DNA of 64,000 nucleotides from Agapetus fuscipes (taxonomy: Eukaryota; Arthropoda; Insecta; Trichoptera; Glossosomatidae), in NCBI GenBank assembly GCA_951799405.1, contig OX637332.1:17675001-17739000 (forward strand), given 5' to 3'. Positions 1 to 11,881 of this stretch are shown here, piece by piece. Each line of letters starts with the position of its first letter. Position 1 is the stretch's first letter. The position numbers and the translations under genes were made by a program. The notes beneath the pieces are model-generated. The model saw only the letters and a program-made list of their open reading frames with translations, did no database searches and was not told the DNA's origin.

Positions 1-86
1 TATAAATTTATATTGCCGGACTTTATAATCTTCCACTTTATTCTCAAACACATTGAATTATGTCGACTGACACAATTAAAAAAAAA

Positions 87-370
87 GGCTGATTTATTTG
101 GTGAGCGCTGTTTTTGTGTGTATCGCACCTCAAGAGCCCTCTGCAAGCTTGTTCATCACTGTAGAAAGAGCCAATTTTCAAGCAAGACCTAGTTGCTGTT
201 AAGCTGGATGAGCCTTTTGATGACCAGTCTTTGGTAAAGGTTTATGAATTTTTCAACCCAGCGAAGAGCAAATTTGAAAATATAAATGATATATTTTTGT
301 GATCCCCCAGGATTCGAACCCACAACCTTCCATTTACGAGTCCGAAGTGTTACCCCTGGACTACGGACCA
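87..370 (-). repeat. SINE family S2, full copy
   Basis: This is a tRNA-derived SINE read on the minus strand. The tRNA-like head is at the right end, with an A-box-like TAGTCCAGGGGTAACAC and a B-box GGTTCGAATCC. The tail at the left ends in AAATAAATCAGCC. Near-copies lie at 5647, 17130 and 46116. Confidence 0.85.
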
Positions 371-3178
371 ATGACTTATACCACAAAACGCCTGCTCTTA
401 CATGGGTGCTGTGGTATTGTGGATTTGAAAATGTATACTATTTGGCATACTGATAAAGACAATATGGTTTACTTTTCTGAATATATGTATTTTTGAAGAA
501 CTTACATTGCTGCAAAATACTCAAAATTTTCAAAACAAAAAAAAACTCTCTGAATAGAAGAGAATGAAATTGTGGGTAAAAGGTACCTATCTTTGGATGA
601 AGTATAATATATTTCATTCAACGATTTTGTATCTGACGGCAGAGAAACAGAGACAGGGGATAAACATTCCGTGATCTGTGGGATAAACCGCGGAAGTCCA
701 TTTTATTTGTATTGTAAAATAGTAAACGGTCAAATAAAATCGCAATTAAATAAAGATAAAATACAAACAGTCATTACAAATCAAAAATATTTCATCTAGT
801 TTAGAAGTTATGATGGTTTAAAGTGCACATTTTCACAAAAACTCGTCTCCTGCACATTTAGAAAAAAGGGACTGGGTATCGCCGTTTAAATTTGTACCAT
901 AACATTCGTGAACCAGTAACACACTGGGGCCATGAGTAACATTCAAGAAAACGTAAAAATCGTGAATTAAAATGAAAGATACGTTACTAAGGTATATGCA
1001 AAAATACTCAACTTTAAAAACGCTTGACTATTTTGATCGTATCATGCCATCAAAGGGTCAAAAACGGATTGGGGACATGTAAAATTTGTATGAGAATGGA
1101 AAAAAGGCGATTTTGTTTTATTTTTTAATAACATCGCCACTTCATGCTTTTTTTTTGTATTTCGATACGCTTTTTAAATACTTTACTTTAATAAATCTAG
1201 AATTCAGTTGAGATCACCAGTTTTTATGAAAAAGCTGAAAATCGACACACGCACGAAAATAGTGCGAAAAATTGTGCTGCATGTTCGAGACAAGAGAAGA
1301 AATATTTGGCTCAGTTTGTACTAAATTTTAAGCGTGAAATTGAAAAAAAGTTTTATTTAATTTTTTACTATGTATTTTCTATGACCATGACTGCTTGCAC
1401 TGCTGCACCTTAAGAAGCGTCGCGTACCACTGTTGGTACGCGTACCATAGTTTTGGAATCACTGCTCTAAGGTTCAGATATATGAGAAACTATTTCAATT
1501 TGAAAATTTCATGTTACTGGAGAATTTATGTTCAAACTAAAAACAGATTTTATGCTTGAAAAAGAAAAATATTTACCAACTTCAACTCTGCGAATTCCTG
1601 TCCCTTTTAATAAACCACTGCCAACGCTGTCTCCCCATGACCTATCGCTCCACTATCCCACCCATCTACTGCCACTCCTTCCAGCCACCTTGATCCAGTT
1701 CTACCCACTGTCTTGTGTCCTCCTTAGTTTGACATCACAATTGTATTATATTTGTGCTTCTATGGTCATTTTGTTTAATATTTTTCTAAACTATTGTCGG
1801 AGTAGGTAGTATATATTCTTACTTAATTATGTTTATTTATTAAATTACTGCTTTTGCCAATTCTTTATTCATATGGACCCGTTTCATAGTTCCTTTATTA
1901 TTCTTATCTTTCCCATCCCTTTGCTCGTTTTTTTTTAAAAAATAATAATAATAATAACCATATGAAAAAGGCACAACTAAGAAAACTTTTTATTGACAAG
2001 ATTTTTGAATTGAACAATGATTTTTTTATCTCCATGTAATCAAACAGGGTTATTCACAACACATTTGATCCATAGCTGATCCATCCTTCCATCATCGTTT
2101 TTTTTATGGACAGTTCACGTTAAGTGGTGGTTGAGACATGGATTAGTTGTCTGGGATTAACACCGAAGAATTCAGTCCAGGAGTAAGCTTACCATCAATT
2201 TTTGTCTCACCAGAAAAATGTTGGAGATGGTAGTATCTTGTTCTGGAGAAGTGAATAATATCCAAAGGCGGAAGAACTTCCTCAGGTAACGACATATTGG
2301 ATGTGAAAAAATAAGAAAACTACCTCATTTAAGGCGCAAGAAAGGAAAACCAGTAAAATGAGCTTGTCTTGATATATGCTGTTTCTCTTACGAGGAGCTA
2401 CAAAGGATTGTTTTGGATAGAGAGAAAAAAGGCGGATTAAGATTTCTGCAAACTAATCCTTGGATTAAAACAGTGGAAGAATAATACCTACGAAAAACCC
2501 TTACATAAAAAAAAACAACTAGAAAAACTAAACCAACAAGATATTTCGAACATTTTCTGAATGTGAAGGTCGTTTTTCCATTTGGGGTTTTTATAGGTAC
2601 ACTAGCAGACCGACCGTGCTGTCGTACGGTTGGCTGCTAGGCCCTACGAGCAGTTTTAAGTCTGGCTTCGCAATCATTTTTACCTTTACCTTCTTTATGT
2701 GAATTAAATGCTTTAAAATGGAATTTGAAAAATTTTGGCGGTATAAAGATAATTGAGCTCTTTTTATGTTATGTGGATGTTATGTGAATCTCCAATGTAA
2801 CATATCTTTGCAACTTAGATTAGATGTTCTGAGTATCTTAGATCCATAGATAACGCATTTAAGTTGAATTTGAAAACATTTTTTGCAGTTGAAGAACCTG
2901 TAATGTTAGAATATGTAATAGCTAAGTTAATTTCAGTAACTTATAAAGAAAAGACAGACATTATATCGCCAAATTAAAGGTAAAACTGAATAAGTGCTTC
3001 ATTCACTGGTTTGCGAAATCGTGAATAAAACATTTCATTGCGAAGAATTTTTCATAGTAAGTGAATGAATTACAAGAAAATGATCATGAAAACTTCTAAA
3101 CTACAGGGCTTTTACACTCGTTTAGTGTTTTCTCTCGTAAAAAATACGAAAAAAGTTTCATATATCACACTTGACTAA
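371..3178. other. No gene recognised
   Basis: This is AT-rich sequence with short open frames only. I recognise no coding homology. A pyrimidine-rich stretch lies near 1590-1720, a short TAA microsatellite near 1940-1957 and one strong hairpin at 2602-2640. Confidence 0.6.
2602..2640. repeat. GC-rich hairpin
   Basis: CTAGCAG at the left and CTGCTAG at the right begin arms of about 15 bp that pair with one bulge and one mismatch around an 8-nt loop. It is much more GC-rich than its surroundings. No function is assigned. Confidence 0.6.
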
Positions 3179-3356
3179 TGTTCCCCTTGTTTCTGAAAAA
3201 GGCCAAAGTTGCAGGGTTAATGTTCATTAGAGGCCTTAATTTTTATTTGTAAGTTCACGTGCAGCATTTATAAGCGCGAACTCACTCGTGTCTCCAGGGG
3301 GGCATGCATTGAATATGAATTATAAAAGTTATTGTATCTGTGCAACTTAGATTGTA
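3179..3356 (+). repeat. Repeat family R3, diverged copy
   Basis: It matches the R3 layout: TTGTTTCTGAAAAAGG, then GTTGCAGGG, TAAGCGCGAACT and GCATGCATTGAATATGAAT, ending at GCAACTTAGATT. A further partial piece (about 3415-3530) follows. Confidence 0.6.
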
Positions 3357-4009
3357 TATTCTAATATTAAAAACATCAAGCGCCACAACTATATGTTAGC
3401 GTGAAATGAAATTTGCCAGCTTGTGGGTGTGCATTCAATTTAAATCATCAAATAACTTTTTTCGCAACTTTACATTATAAATTAAGATTTACGTTGTTTA
3501 AGGATTTTCTAACTCAAATTCCTTGACTTATAGGTTAGAATGAGCTATGAAAATAATAATTAAGGGACGAACAAATGAATTGCGATTTTAAAAACACAAA
3601 TATATGAGTAAATAGCTGTATAAATTTGAATTTTAAATTCTTAATCAAAGAAGAGATATTTGAAATCAAAGTGGCCAGCACCTACGGCAAAACGCCAATT
3701 TCATATGTAAGGACCTAACACCATCACAAATTTGAAATTTTAATATGGCAGTAACTCCATTTGAATGATAAATCCATCACATTTTTTTCTACTTTCGACA
3801 TATCTACACACTAACAAAAAAAAGATACTTGTAGTAGTACGAGTACTCTGAATTTTACTCAGAAACTTTTTTCAATGAAAAGCGTTTGAATTTTTTCTTT
3901 GATATTGCATATCATTGAAACCATGAATGGGGGATTCTATGAAAACATTCCAACAAATGGACTTTGGAATAGACATGCTTTTTAATCACAGCTGCTCATG
4001 GCATTTTAT

Positions 4010-4195
4010 AATGTTATCTTTAATCTGCGTTGTGAAAATTCATATTTGATGCACACCCACAAGCAGACAAGTGTAAGTTTTCGCTTACAGACATGTGTAC
4101 TTATAAAATAAAAATCCAGAAGAGCGTATAAATCTCTGTCACTTTTGCCACCCTTCCTTGTACCAGGGGTAAAATAACCAAATATTCTATTTTTA
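4010..4195 (-). repeat. Repeat family R3, diverged copy
   Basis: On the minus strand it shows the R3 blocks CCTGGTACAAGGAAGGG-like and CACAAGCAGACAAGTGTAAG-like, in the usual order. It is truncated at both ends. Confidence 0.5.
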
Positions 4196-4307
4196 ACAGT
4201 GGAGTTGATAAGCCTAATACCAATTAAAGATGTTTGCCCTTCAAAAGGAGAAAAATGTTTTGTTGCGGCCACATAATAGAAAATCAGAAATACTAGGTTT
4301 TACCTTG

Positions 4308-4600
4308 TCCGGTCGATAGCTCAGTTGGTAGAGTGCATGCATTCCATGCCGTAAGCCCGGGCTTGAATCTTATCGAGGGTTTTAGAAACAATTTACCGTT
4401 TCGGAGTTTATTTCAAACCCCTAAATGAAATAACCGCAATGTTTACTCAACCTTTGCAAGAAATCAGTTCCAGTCCTCTCGGGAGCTGGGAACCCCCACT
4501 TCAACTGAAGTGGTTGACGTAAGGCCGATTCCGTTACCCGTGAAAATAAATAGGTCGTGAATCGCCGCAGCAAGAGGTTACATTATAAGTGAAGCTTAGA
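4308..4600 (+). repeat. SINE family S1 copy
   Basis: A tRNA-like head carries the A-box TAGCTCAGTTGGTAGAG and a B-box-like GGGCTTGAATC. It is followed by the S1 body (the blocks ACTTCAACTGAAGTGG and AAAATAAATAGGTCG). The same body recurs at 5281, 54095, 61738 and 62201. The internal pol III boxes mark it as a SINE rather than a host tRNA, because the body is repeated too. Confidence 0.85.
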
Positions 4601-5280
4601 AAAAAAAACATATCAGCATACATGGATGTATTGGGAAACCACAGACTCCAGGTCAAAGGGTATCTCGGTAAAGAACCAAAGACAGTGGTTTGACAGAAGC
4701 ACAATATTTCTCTCTTGTCTCGCGCAGCAACATCGTAGGTGCAAATTGCCATTATGATCGCCGATCTTCACCAAAGTAACACAACAACAATAAGAGTCGA
4801 TGAACTGCACATTTCAAATATATCTCCTTCAAAATATTTAGCCAACCAAAGAGTGATTATTTACGAGCTTAGTAATCTAAAACATTATCATCATCATTTG
4901 CTGGTCAAATAAGGGTTGGAATTAGCAACCCTCGTCAATCTCCCCCTTAGCCACACCTACCCTGTGTCTTTGGCTTCACTCAATGTTATAATATCATCTT
5001 TATCTCTAATGTTTGTTCTTCTATTCTCTGGAATCTAGATGTATTTCAGACTTTGATTCTCACAACACGACCGCATCATCAAAGATAGAAAGGAAACTTT
5101 ACATGATGTTATCAGCTCATCTAACACGTGCTTCTCTTTCAGAATGAGATCTCAAAGAAAACAGAGGCAACAACAGTTTTGGTGTTTGTATTTAATTATT
5201 GATTGTGGGGTTGATAGTTTAATTTCATTTCCGATTTTTATTCAGACTTGTTCATTATTATTGTGAGATTGTGATACAAA

Positions 5281-5601
5281 AACGCAACTAAGCTACACAT
5301 AGAGTGTAACTTCTTGCCGCGTTATCCCCAAAGAGGCGTAAGTAGTGAGTCGAACCTATTTATTTTTACATGTAAGGAGGCCGGCCTTTCTCCAACCACA
5401 TCGGTTGAAGTTGGGGTTTTCCAGCTCAATAGTAGGCTGGTACTCATTTCTTGTGAAGACTGAATAAGCTTTGCCAGTATTTTATTTTGGAGTTTGATTT
5501 CAACACCGAAACGGGAAATCATTTTTGACACCCTCGGTGGGATTCGAACCCGAGCTCACGGTATCGAATGCAAACAATCTACCAACTGAGCTATCGACCG
5601 G
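5281..5601 (-). repeat. SINE family S1 copy
   Basis: Minus-strand S1 copy. The tRNA-like head is at 5535-5601 (B-box GGTTCGAATCC read as GGGTTCGAATCCCACC). The tail CGCAACTAAGCTACACAT is at the left end. It lies only 45 bp from an S2 copy in the opposite orientation. Confidence 0.85.
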
Positions 5602-5646
5602 AAATTGACAATGATTTTAAGTGAAAAGATGATTAATTATTTCATG

Positions 5647-5935
5647 GACCGATCCGTTGTCCAGTGGCAACACCTCGGACTCGTAAATGGAAGGTTGTGG
5701 ATTCGGATCCCGGCGGAGCACAAAAAATATACCATTTATATTTCGAATGTGCTCTTCGCTGAGTTGAAAAATTAATAAACCTTTACCAAAGACCGGCCAC
5801 TTAAAGGTCCATCCAACCTTACAAGCACTGGGTCTTGCTTGAGAATTGGCGCTTTCTACAGCGACGACCAAGCTTGCAGAGGGCTCTTGAGGTGTAGTAC
5901 ACACAAAAACAGCGCTCACCAAATAAATCATCCTT
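5647..5935 (+). repeat. SINE family S2, full copy
   Basis: Plus-strand S2. The head has TTGTCCAGTGGCAACACC and a B-box-like GGATTCGGATCCC. The body contains GACCGGCCAC. The tail ends GCGCTCACCAAATAAATC, followed by an ATT-rich microsatellite. Confidence 0.85.
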
Positions 5936-5999
5936 ATATTATTATTATTAAGATTATGATGTAATTCGAACATTGGAGACTTACTTATATGAATTGTAA

Positions 6000-7144
6000 A
6001 AATTACATGTGTGTAATGACAAACAGATCTTTAAAATTAATAAGAGTTTTAGGCTTACACGGCCGGCTGATGATGCTGGAATGATGCTCCAGCTCCCACA
6101 GACCACGGCAACAGATCCCGGAAAACATCACTCCAGCAAGATCTTAAAAATATTCTTGCGAGTTATTGTTTGTTTAAAAACAACATGCGAATTTCAGATT
6201 TTCAGTGAATCGTTTGATGTGATTAAAGTTAATGAAGTCATGCGCACTGCGCTATTTGGATTAAAAAGTACTTTTACTAAAAATGCATTTACTTAACTAA
6301 CAATGTATTAAATTTTTGCTGAGTGAGTGCAACTAGGATTATGTCATATGTATTAATTATTTTTCATTTATGCCCATGCGTCTAGTTTGTCGATTTCAAA
6401 ATGCTGATAAGGTTCAAGGACAATTATAAACCATTAGCAGACACATTGATTATTTGATTTCGGAAATGAATGTTAAATACACCGACAATTCCATTGTGAA
6501 AATCAATGGTGTCATACTGTAACTGTAACTCTGTCGTAATTCCACTAGAGGTGGCCAGAGCCTCTGCAGAGCTTCCTTCATTTCTTCCTATCCTTACATA
6601 CCTCTTTCAGTTCATTCATATCCATCACCTTTTCCATGCATTTTCTTCTTTTACGCTCGCTTTGTACATTCCATTCTTTCATAATCTCCTCATACTGATC
6701 ACTCCATAATTATCTCGGTCGTTCTTTACCTCTTTTTCCTTTCACACTTCCTCTGTATATGAATTTCTGATACACTTTTAAAGAATATTTTCGCATATTC
6801 CGATGAAAATATTGGTGGAGCGTATTATAAAACTGCTTGCGATTTGGAGTTTATATTCAAGCAATATTATAAGCGCTTGAAGGGAAAATCCGCTAAAGGG
6901 ACAGAGCCCGGATACGACTTCAATCCTGGAGTTTCATATTTCATCGATCACCATAGATCACAATGGCGTTTGGGCTTGCATGAAATTATAACATACTCAA
7001 AAAAGACAAATCTGTCCATTATTGAACATAGACCTCTTTCTTATCAAGATCTCATAATACTTTTTTTTATTGAGGTATTGGCAGAACTCAAAATAAACCT
7101 TTATCGTCTTTTTAAAGACATTTGAATATTTGTCCGTAGTCAAG
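6000..7144. other. No intact gene; LINE-like relic near 6545-6700
   Basis: The minus strand of 6545-6700 could encode a lysine-rich stretch like the C-terminal end of LINE reverse transcriptases (pattern MEKVMDM...KEVCKDRKK). A similar relic is at 52690-52810. Stops break it and no other part of the element is seen. The rest shows nothing recognisable. Confidence 0.35.
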
Positions 7145-7148
7145 GTAC

Positions 7149-7407
7149 TGTGAGGGTTTTTCTTCTGTCCTGCTGATTGACACAATTAATAATTAACAGC
7201 CACTTTAATATGTTTATTTTTATTCCTTTCACAATGTATACACAATAAACCACAGCACAATAATATTCTTTATTCTTAATTACACATGCTTGTGGCTATC
7301 CCGCCAGGCAAGCTTCTCCTCTCTTTCTGCCTTCCTTTGTTTTCCTTTTCATTCAAATTCAAATCTCATGTTCCATTTTACCAAACAAACAAATCCATCT
7401 CGTTACA
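7149..7407 (-). mobile_element. Solo-LTR-like element, copy 1
   Basis: Bounded by TGTGAGGG and CGTTACA, so the ends are TGT...ACA as in LTRs. It is a close inverted copy of 14280-14534. The flanks are GTAC on the left and ATAC on the right, a one-mismatch 4-bp target duplication. There is no internal coding region, so it is a solo LTR or a small non-autonomous LTR-type element. Confidence 0.7.
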
Positions 7408-7411
7408 ATAC

Positions 7412-10175
7412 TTAACGTTATAAACAGTAGGTAGAGCCGTAGAGGGCTTTAATGCTAGCGAAGTAGGTACAAACAAACAAATTTTCAAATATGCTCTTTA
7501 ACTGGTTAAAAACCCCATGTGGCTTGACCAAATACCTAAATCTAAATCTCAATCTAAGCTGCGAAGATATGTATTTATCATTTAAAATTCATATGAAACG
7601 CATTCTTACAAGCAGACAGGCGGTACACAGCACACAGCAGGCGGTACACAGTGGCATACTTTTACCCACCTTGATGTATGGAAGCGAAGCCAGGCCGGTT
7701 TTTCCCATTTTCCAAGAAATGTAGATAAAATTTTCCTAACTCGTTTCTATCAATTCTTTTAGTTAAGCATTAATTTAACTGTGAACACTATTGCGTCCTT
7801 TATTTAAAATTGAAATAATTCACTTTCAACGTTTACTTTGCACCTTGATTCGTCTCTCAATTTCACGGAAATGGAGTCAAGTAATAAGAATTGAAAGGAT
7901 GGCAAATATTGTGGGAAGTTGATAGTGGGGAATAAAGCAGTCACACCAGCATAAAACACGGAGTGTGCAGGCTGTAGTTTGTCACTTTATTTTGTTTTAT
8001 TTTCAGTATATTTTTAAAAAATTTAACGAAATTTATTTTCACATATAACAAATTATTTAATGTGGGCTTATATTCATTTGAAATCGTGTTTTTATTTCGT
8101 AAATACAAATGCAGTATGTGGAATCGCGAACTTGCACGTATCTACTTGTAAGCATGCATTTAAAATTAATATATATTTATCGCAAAAAGATTTCTTTTAG
8201 TTTCTGAATATGTGCCTTATTTTTTTACGCTATAACTACATTTAAAACGTTTTTAATTGCCTATTAAGAATAAGAGTAAAATAAGAAATTATGCTACTTC
8301 CGTTTCAGCGGCAAAAGTTGCTGCTTTGATATTTTAAGTTCTGAAATTTTATTTTGTTAAGGCATACACTAAAACTTATCTGCTTATCTTGTATTAAATG
8401 TGAATCTGTAATGCAATTTATCCTTGGAACCTTACACATAGATCACATTATATCCTACCCTCGCTGAATTTAATTATGATTGATTTTCCTTATTAGTTCC
8501 GGGGGCTAGTCACTTTATTTGAAAATGAAAAGGTTCCACCCACCGTATGCGACTCCTTCGGGAACAACGAGGTGAGAAGTTGCACTACTTATGCAGCCTT
8601 GTTGCGTGTACGTTATGCATTATAATATCAACAATTAAAATTAAAACCCAAGCACAGAACAAATATCTATTAGGCTACCAAAGTGTGAACCATTTTCCAA
8701 TGCCATACGTTAATAAGGACGAATAGGTACAAAATTTATTGTATTTCTACGTACATTATTATTTGTAACTGTAATTTTGATACCAATCTGCTGGAAGAGG
8801 CTAGATCCTTTGTTGCCCTACCTCTTTAAAGTCATTTATATTTATTAATGTTTTTAACACATTTACTTCTGTTACATTCTTTCGTTATGTCAAGTCTTAT
8901 CAGCTTCACCAAGCTAATCCTGGCTTAATTTTCTCGACTTTTCTTTCACATTTCTTCTTCATTTCATTTAACATTCTATTTTACCAGTCATAGTCCTTGC
9001 TTGCCATCTATGTTGAAAACAATACTACATTCGTTGTGTACCGGCATTCGTAAAAAAATTTCAATAGCGAAAATCTTTTCATCACCCATCCGATTTTTAA
9101 ATGTAAATTACCTTCAACGTTTTTACAAAGGATTAAATTTCAAAAGGTAAATGGAAAAAAGATTAAACGTGGAAAATCGAATGGGAAGTTTATTGCATTT
9201 ACATTGATTGCGTATCTACGTACATATTGTAGCAAAGCTTGTTTATCCAATACTACATATGTGCAGTACGCTAGCCATTTCATAACTTAATACAACCATT
9301 AGCAAGAAAAAATTCCGTGAAATACGTAACAACCAGAATTTACTTTTTTAGAATTTTATCTCCTTCTTCTGGGCTTCTTGATATATGTTGGTAAAAACCT
9401 TATGTTCAAAACCAGAGGGTTCGATCGCCACTTACTCTTTCAGAAATGACCTTACGTTTTGTTAGTTTATTTTACACCATAAAATTTATAAAACCGGCAA
9501 GAATAACTCAGCCTTCGAATACCTCGACCTCGTGTTTTCAATAAATAAGCTTAATCACAGTAGCTTAAGTTACATTTTCATACTGTTATTGTGGTCAACC
9601 TCATTCCTACTACCTATAAGTCAAGGCAAATTCTTGTATATTTCATTTTGTAAGTTGAACTTTGATTTTAAGTATTTTAATTTATATGAAACAAAATTAA
9701 GATAGTAAAACAAAGCATCCAAGCCGGGATAATAAGTGCGAAGACTTAAGTACTTTGTAAATTCGGTTGTATGGCAAGACAACAGGTGTACTAAACCTAC
9801 GTTGTTGTTATTGTACGTAGACGTTATTCTAGGTCATGTTTTCCGAGGCTTGCTTTCGGTATAACCTGTTGATGGTTGTCCCTGACACCCACCCCACCCT
9901 CTCTTCTGCCGACCCCCCGCTTCCTTTCCACCCCCACAACAGTAAACCTCCCCTCCCGCCTCCTCCCACAGAAAGCCGCCCCTTCTATACTACGACACAC
10001 TCCCTTGTACCTAACTTCAATACAAATAATATGTTTTGAAACATGCCGAGCATGCTCAATTGACTCTTCTTAGAAAGTGATTGTTGTGTGATTGGTACAA
10101 TATAAACGATCGCCAGGGTTGTTCATCGAAATTATAGCGCAAGTTTAGATAAGTTTAAAAAGTCGCCTAAATCGA
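7412..10175. other. No gene recognised
   Basis: AT-rich sequence with a few repeat scraps: an S1 tail fragment near 8525-8610, an R3 fragment near 8100-8170, and a CAGCAGGCGGTACACA short duplication near 7612-7652. A C-rich stretch at 9885-9970 has open frames with no recognisable protein. Confidence 0.5.
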
Positions 10176-10177
10176 AT

Positions 10178-10434
10178 TTATATAATCTATAATCTAAGTT
10201 GCAAATATATGTTAACATTTAAGGTTTATATTAAATGCATGCTCTCAGACAAGTATATGTAGGTACGCGCCTCCATATTCTGCATGTGTGCATACAGATA
10301 AAAAAACCTCACATAAAAATTAACCTTGCAACTCCTGCCGCCTTTTCCTGAATCCGGGGTGGCATTGGCCGAAACAATTTTTACAGCACGGGGAGTCCGC
10401 CTCATACTAACCTATGAGTCAAGGAACACTTGAT
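10178..10434 (-). repeat. Repeat family R3 copy
   Basis: Begins with the tail TATAATCTATAATCTAAGTTGC and ends with ATGAGTCAAGGAAC, as the other minus-strand R3 copies do. The tail is a short tandem repeat, as on RTE-type retroposons. Confidence 0.8.
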
Positions 10435-10526
10435 GAGAGATGAGGAGTACCAATGATGATAGAAAGACCCATTTCTTCACCGCCGCGTCAAGCTTGAAAG
10501 CGCCCTTGCAGTGACACGGAATGTGG

Positions 10527-10708
10527 CCAAATCTAAGTTATGATGATTTTTATAGCGCCGTTCCGTGACCACTGCAGCCCACTGCAGACCCCTGCAGACC
10601 ACTGCAGACCACTGCAGACCCACTGCAGACCACTGCAGACCACTGACGCCCTTGCAGTGGTCACGGAACGGCGCTATAAAAATCATCATCATCATAACTT
10701 AGATTTGG
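10527..10708. repeat. Foldback element with PstI-site tandem core
   Basis: Inverted arms (10527-10577 and about 10652-10708) begin CCAAATCTAAGTTATGATG at the left; the right arm reads back as the same sequence with one extra ATG/CAT triplet. Between them are seven or eight tandem copies of a roughly 10-bp unit CACTGCAGAC, each with a CTGCAG site. CTTGCAGTGACACGGAA just outside the left arm (10505-10521) echoes the right-arm junction. No coding region. Confidence 0.8.
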
Positions 10709-10711
10709 AGA

Positions 10712-11692
10712 TGGTGTAAAATGGTGTGATGGTGTAAAAGGTTTAGGAATAAGTCAAATATGAATATTATTTATAAACTCAGAACAAGGAGTTGTTGAGT
10801 TGATTTAGAATTTAACGGTGCTATTCTTAGACATTTTCGTCGTCCGTTGAGCCCACGTTTTGCTTAATTTTGATTCTTGAACATTCCTGCAGGAGTAAGG
10901 CTTGCGTCCCAAGCTCAACGGACACCCAAACCTAACCTGCAAATGTATGCCAACTTAGGCTGACACAAATCCAGCTCAGAGATGATTTAAATGGCCAGCA
11001 GTCGATTTTGACAACTGTCATAGTTAATATTACATCGTATTTACTTTATTACAATATTGTTTTGTGATTTGTTTTTGCCATTTTAGTAAAACTGACAGAA
11101 TTCAGCACCTTTTTGCTAGTAAATTGCTTTGTGGCGCACAAAACACACAAAACTAAAAAGCAAAAGAAATCATTTGAAATATTGAATCACGGCTCACGGA
11201 AAATTTCTTAATATGACTACATTTTACAAAACTGAAGTTAGGAGATAGTTTAAAATGCATGGAGAGAATATTCAACACTCAAACACATCGTCTTTGCAAG
11301 GAACCATATAAAGTCAGAGTGATTTTTTTATGTGGATCCCGAAAAGAAACAGAGTCGACTCTGACTTGTAGTTTAAGTATTATTGGAGTTTAGGTTGAAT
11401 GACAATTTTACTTTATATTCATGCTGGAGTTGTGGCGAGCTCAGATTTCAGAATAGACTTTTAAGTTGGAGTTAGAGTCGGCCTTGCTGAAACCGACATC
11501 GATTTTTCGTCTTTAATCTTACAATGAGTCGTTTTTTCAAAAAGGAATATGAATATCTTCTTAAATATAAAACTAGAGGCGTTGCCCAACCCCTTAACAT
11601 TTGGGGAATGTGTATATAGCGCATAGTTTCCTCGCGTTAAAATTCGGAAAACATGTAAATTAAGAACATGCAGTCTTTGTTAAAGAAAATCG
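10712..11692. other. No gene recognised
   Basis: AT-rich, with no open frame or repeat that I recognise. Confidence 0.5.
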
Positions 11693-11867
11693 ACCACCCA
11701 TCCTTTAAAAAATGGTTCACTTTGCAAATTTCACCTTTGTTTCAGGGAAGGCTGGCAAGAGTTGCAGGGCTTATGTTCATTTGAGATTGGGTTTTTATGT
11801 TGTAAGTCAACATGCATTATGTGTAAGCGCGAACTTACAAATGTCTACTTGTGGGAATGCATGTAAT
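11693..11867 (+). repeat. R3 copy, 5' part, split by a LINE
   Basis: Plus-strand R3 from CACCCATCCTTTAAAAAATG to GGGAATGCATGTAAT. The 3' part resumes at 15470. The break is the insertion site of the LINE at 11868-15469. Confidence 0.85.
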
Positions 11868-11881
11868 CTTCTTCTTCTGTT

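Noticed and set aside
5617..5973. 118-codon frame
   Set aside because: It lies within a SINE S2 copy. Several similar frames (46274, 58253, 61750) are also SINE-derived.
10565..10648. CRISPR array from the regular PstI-site repeats
   Set aside because: The units are about 10 bp with no spacers, in animal DNA; it is a simple tandem repeat.
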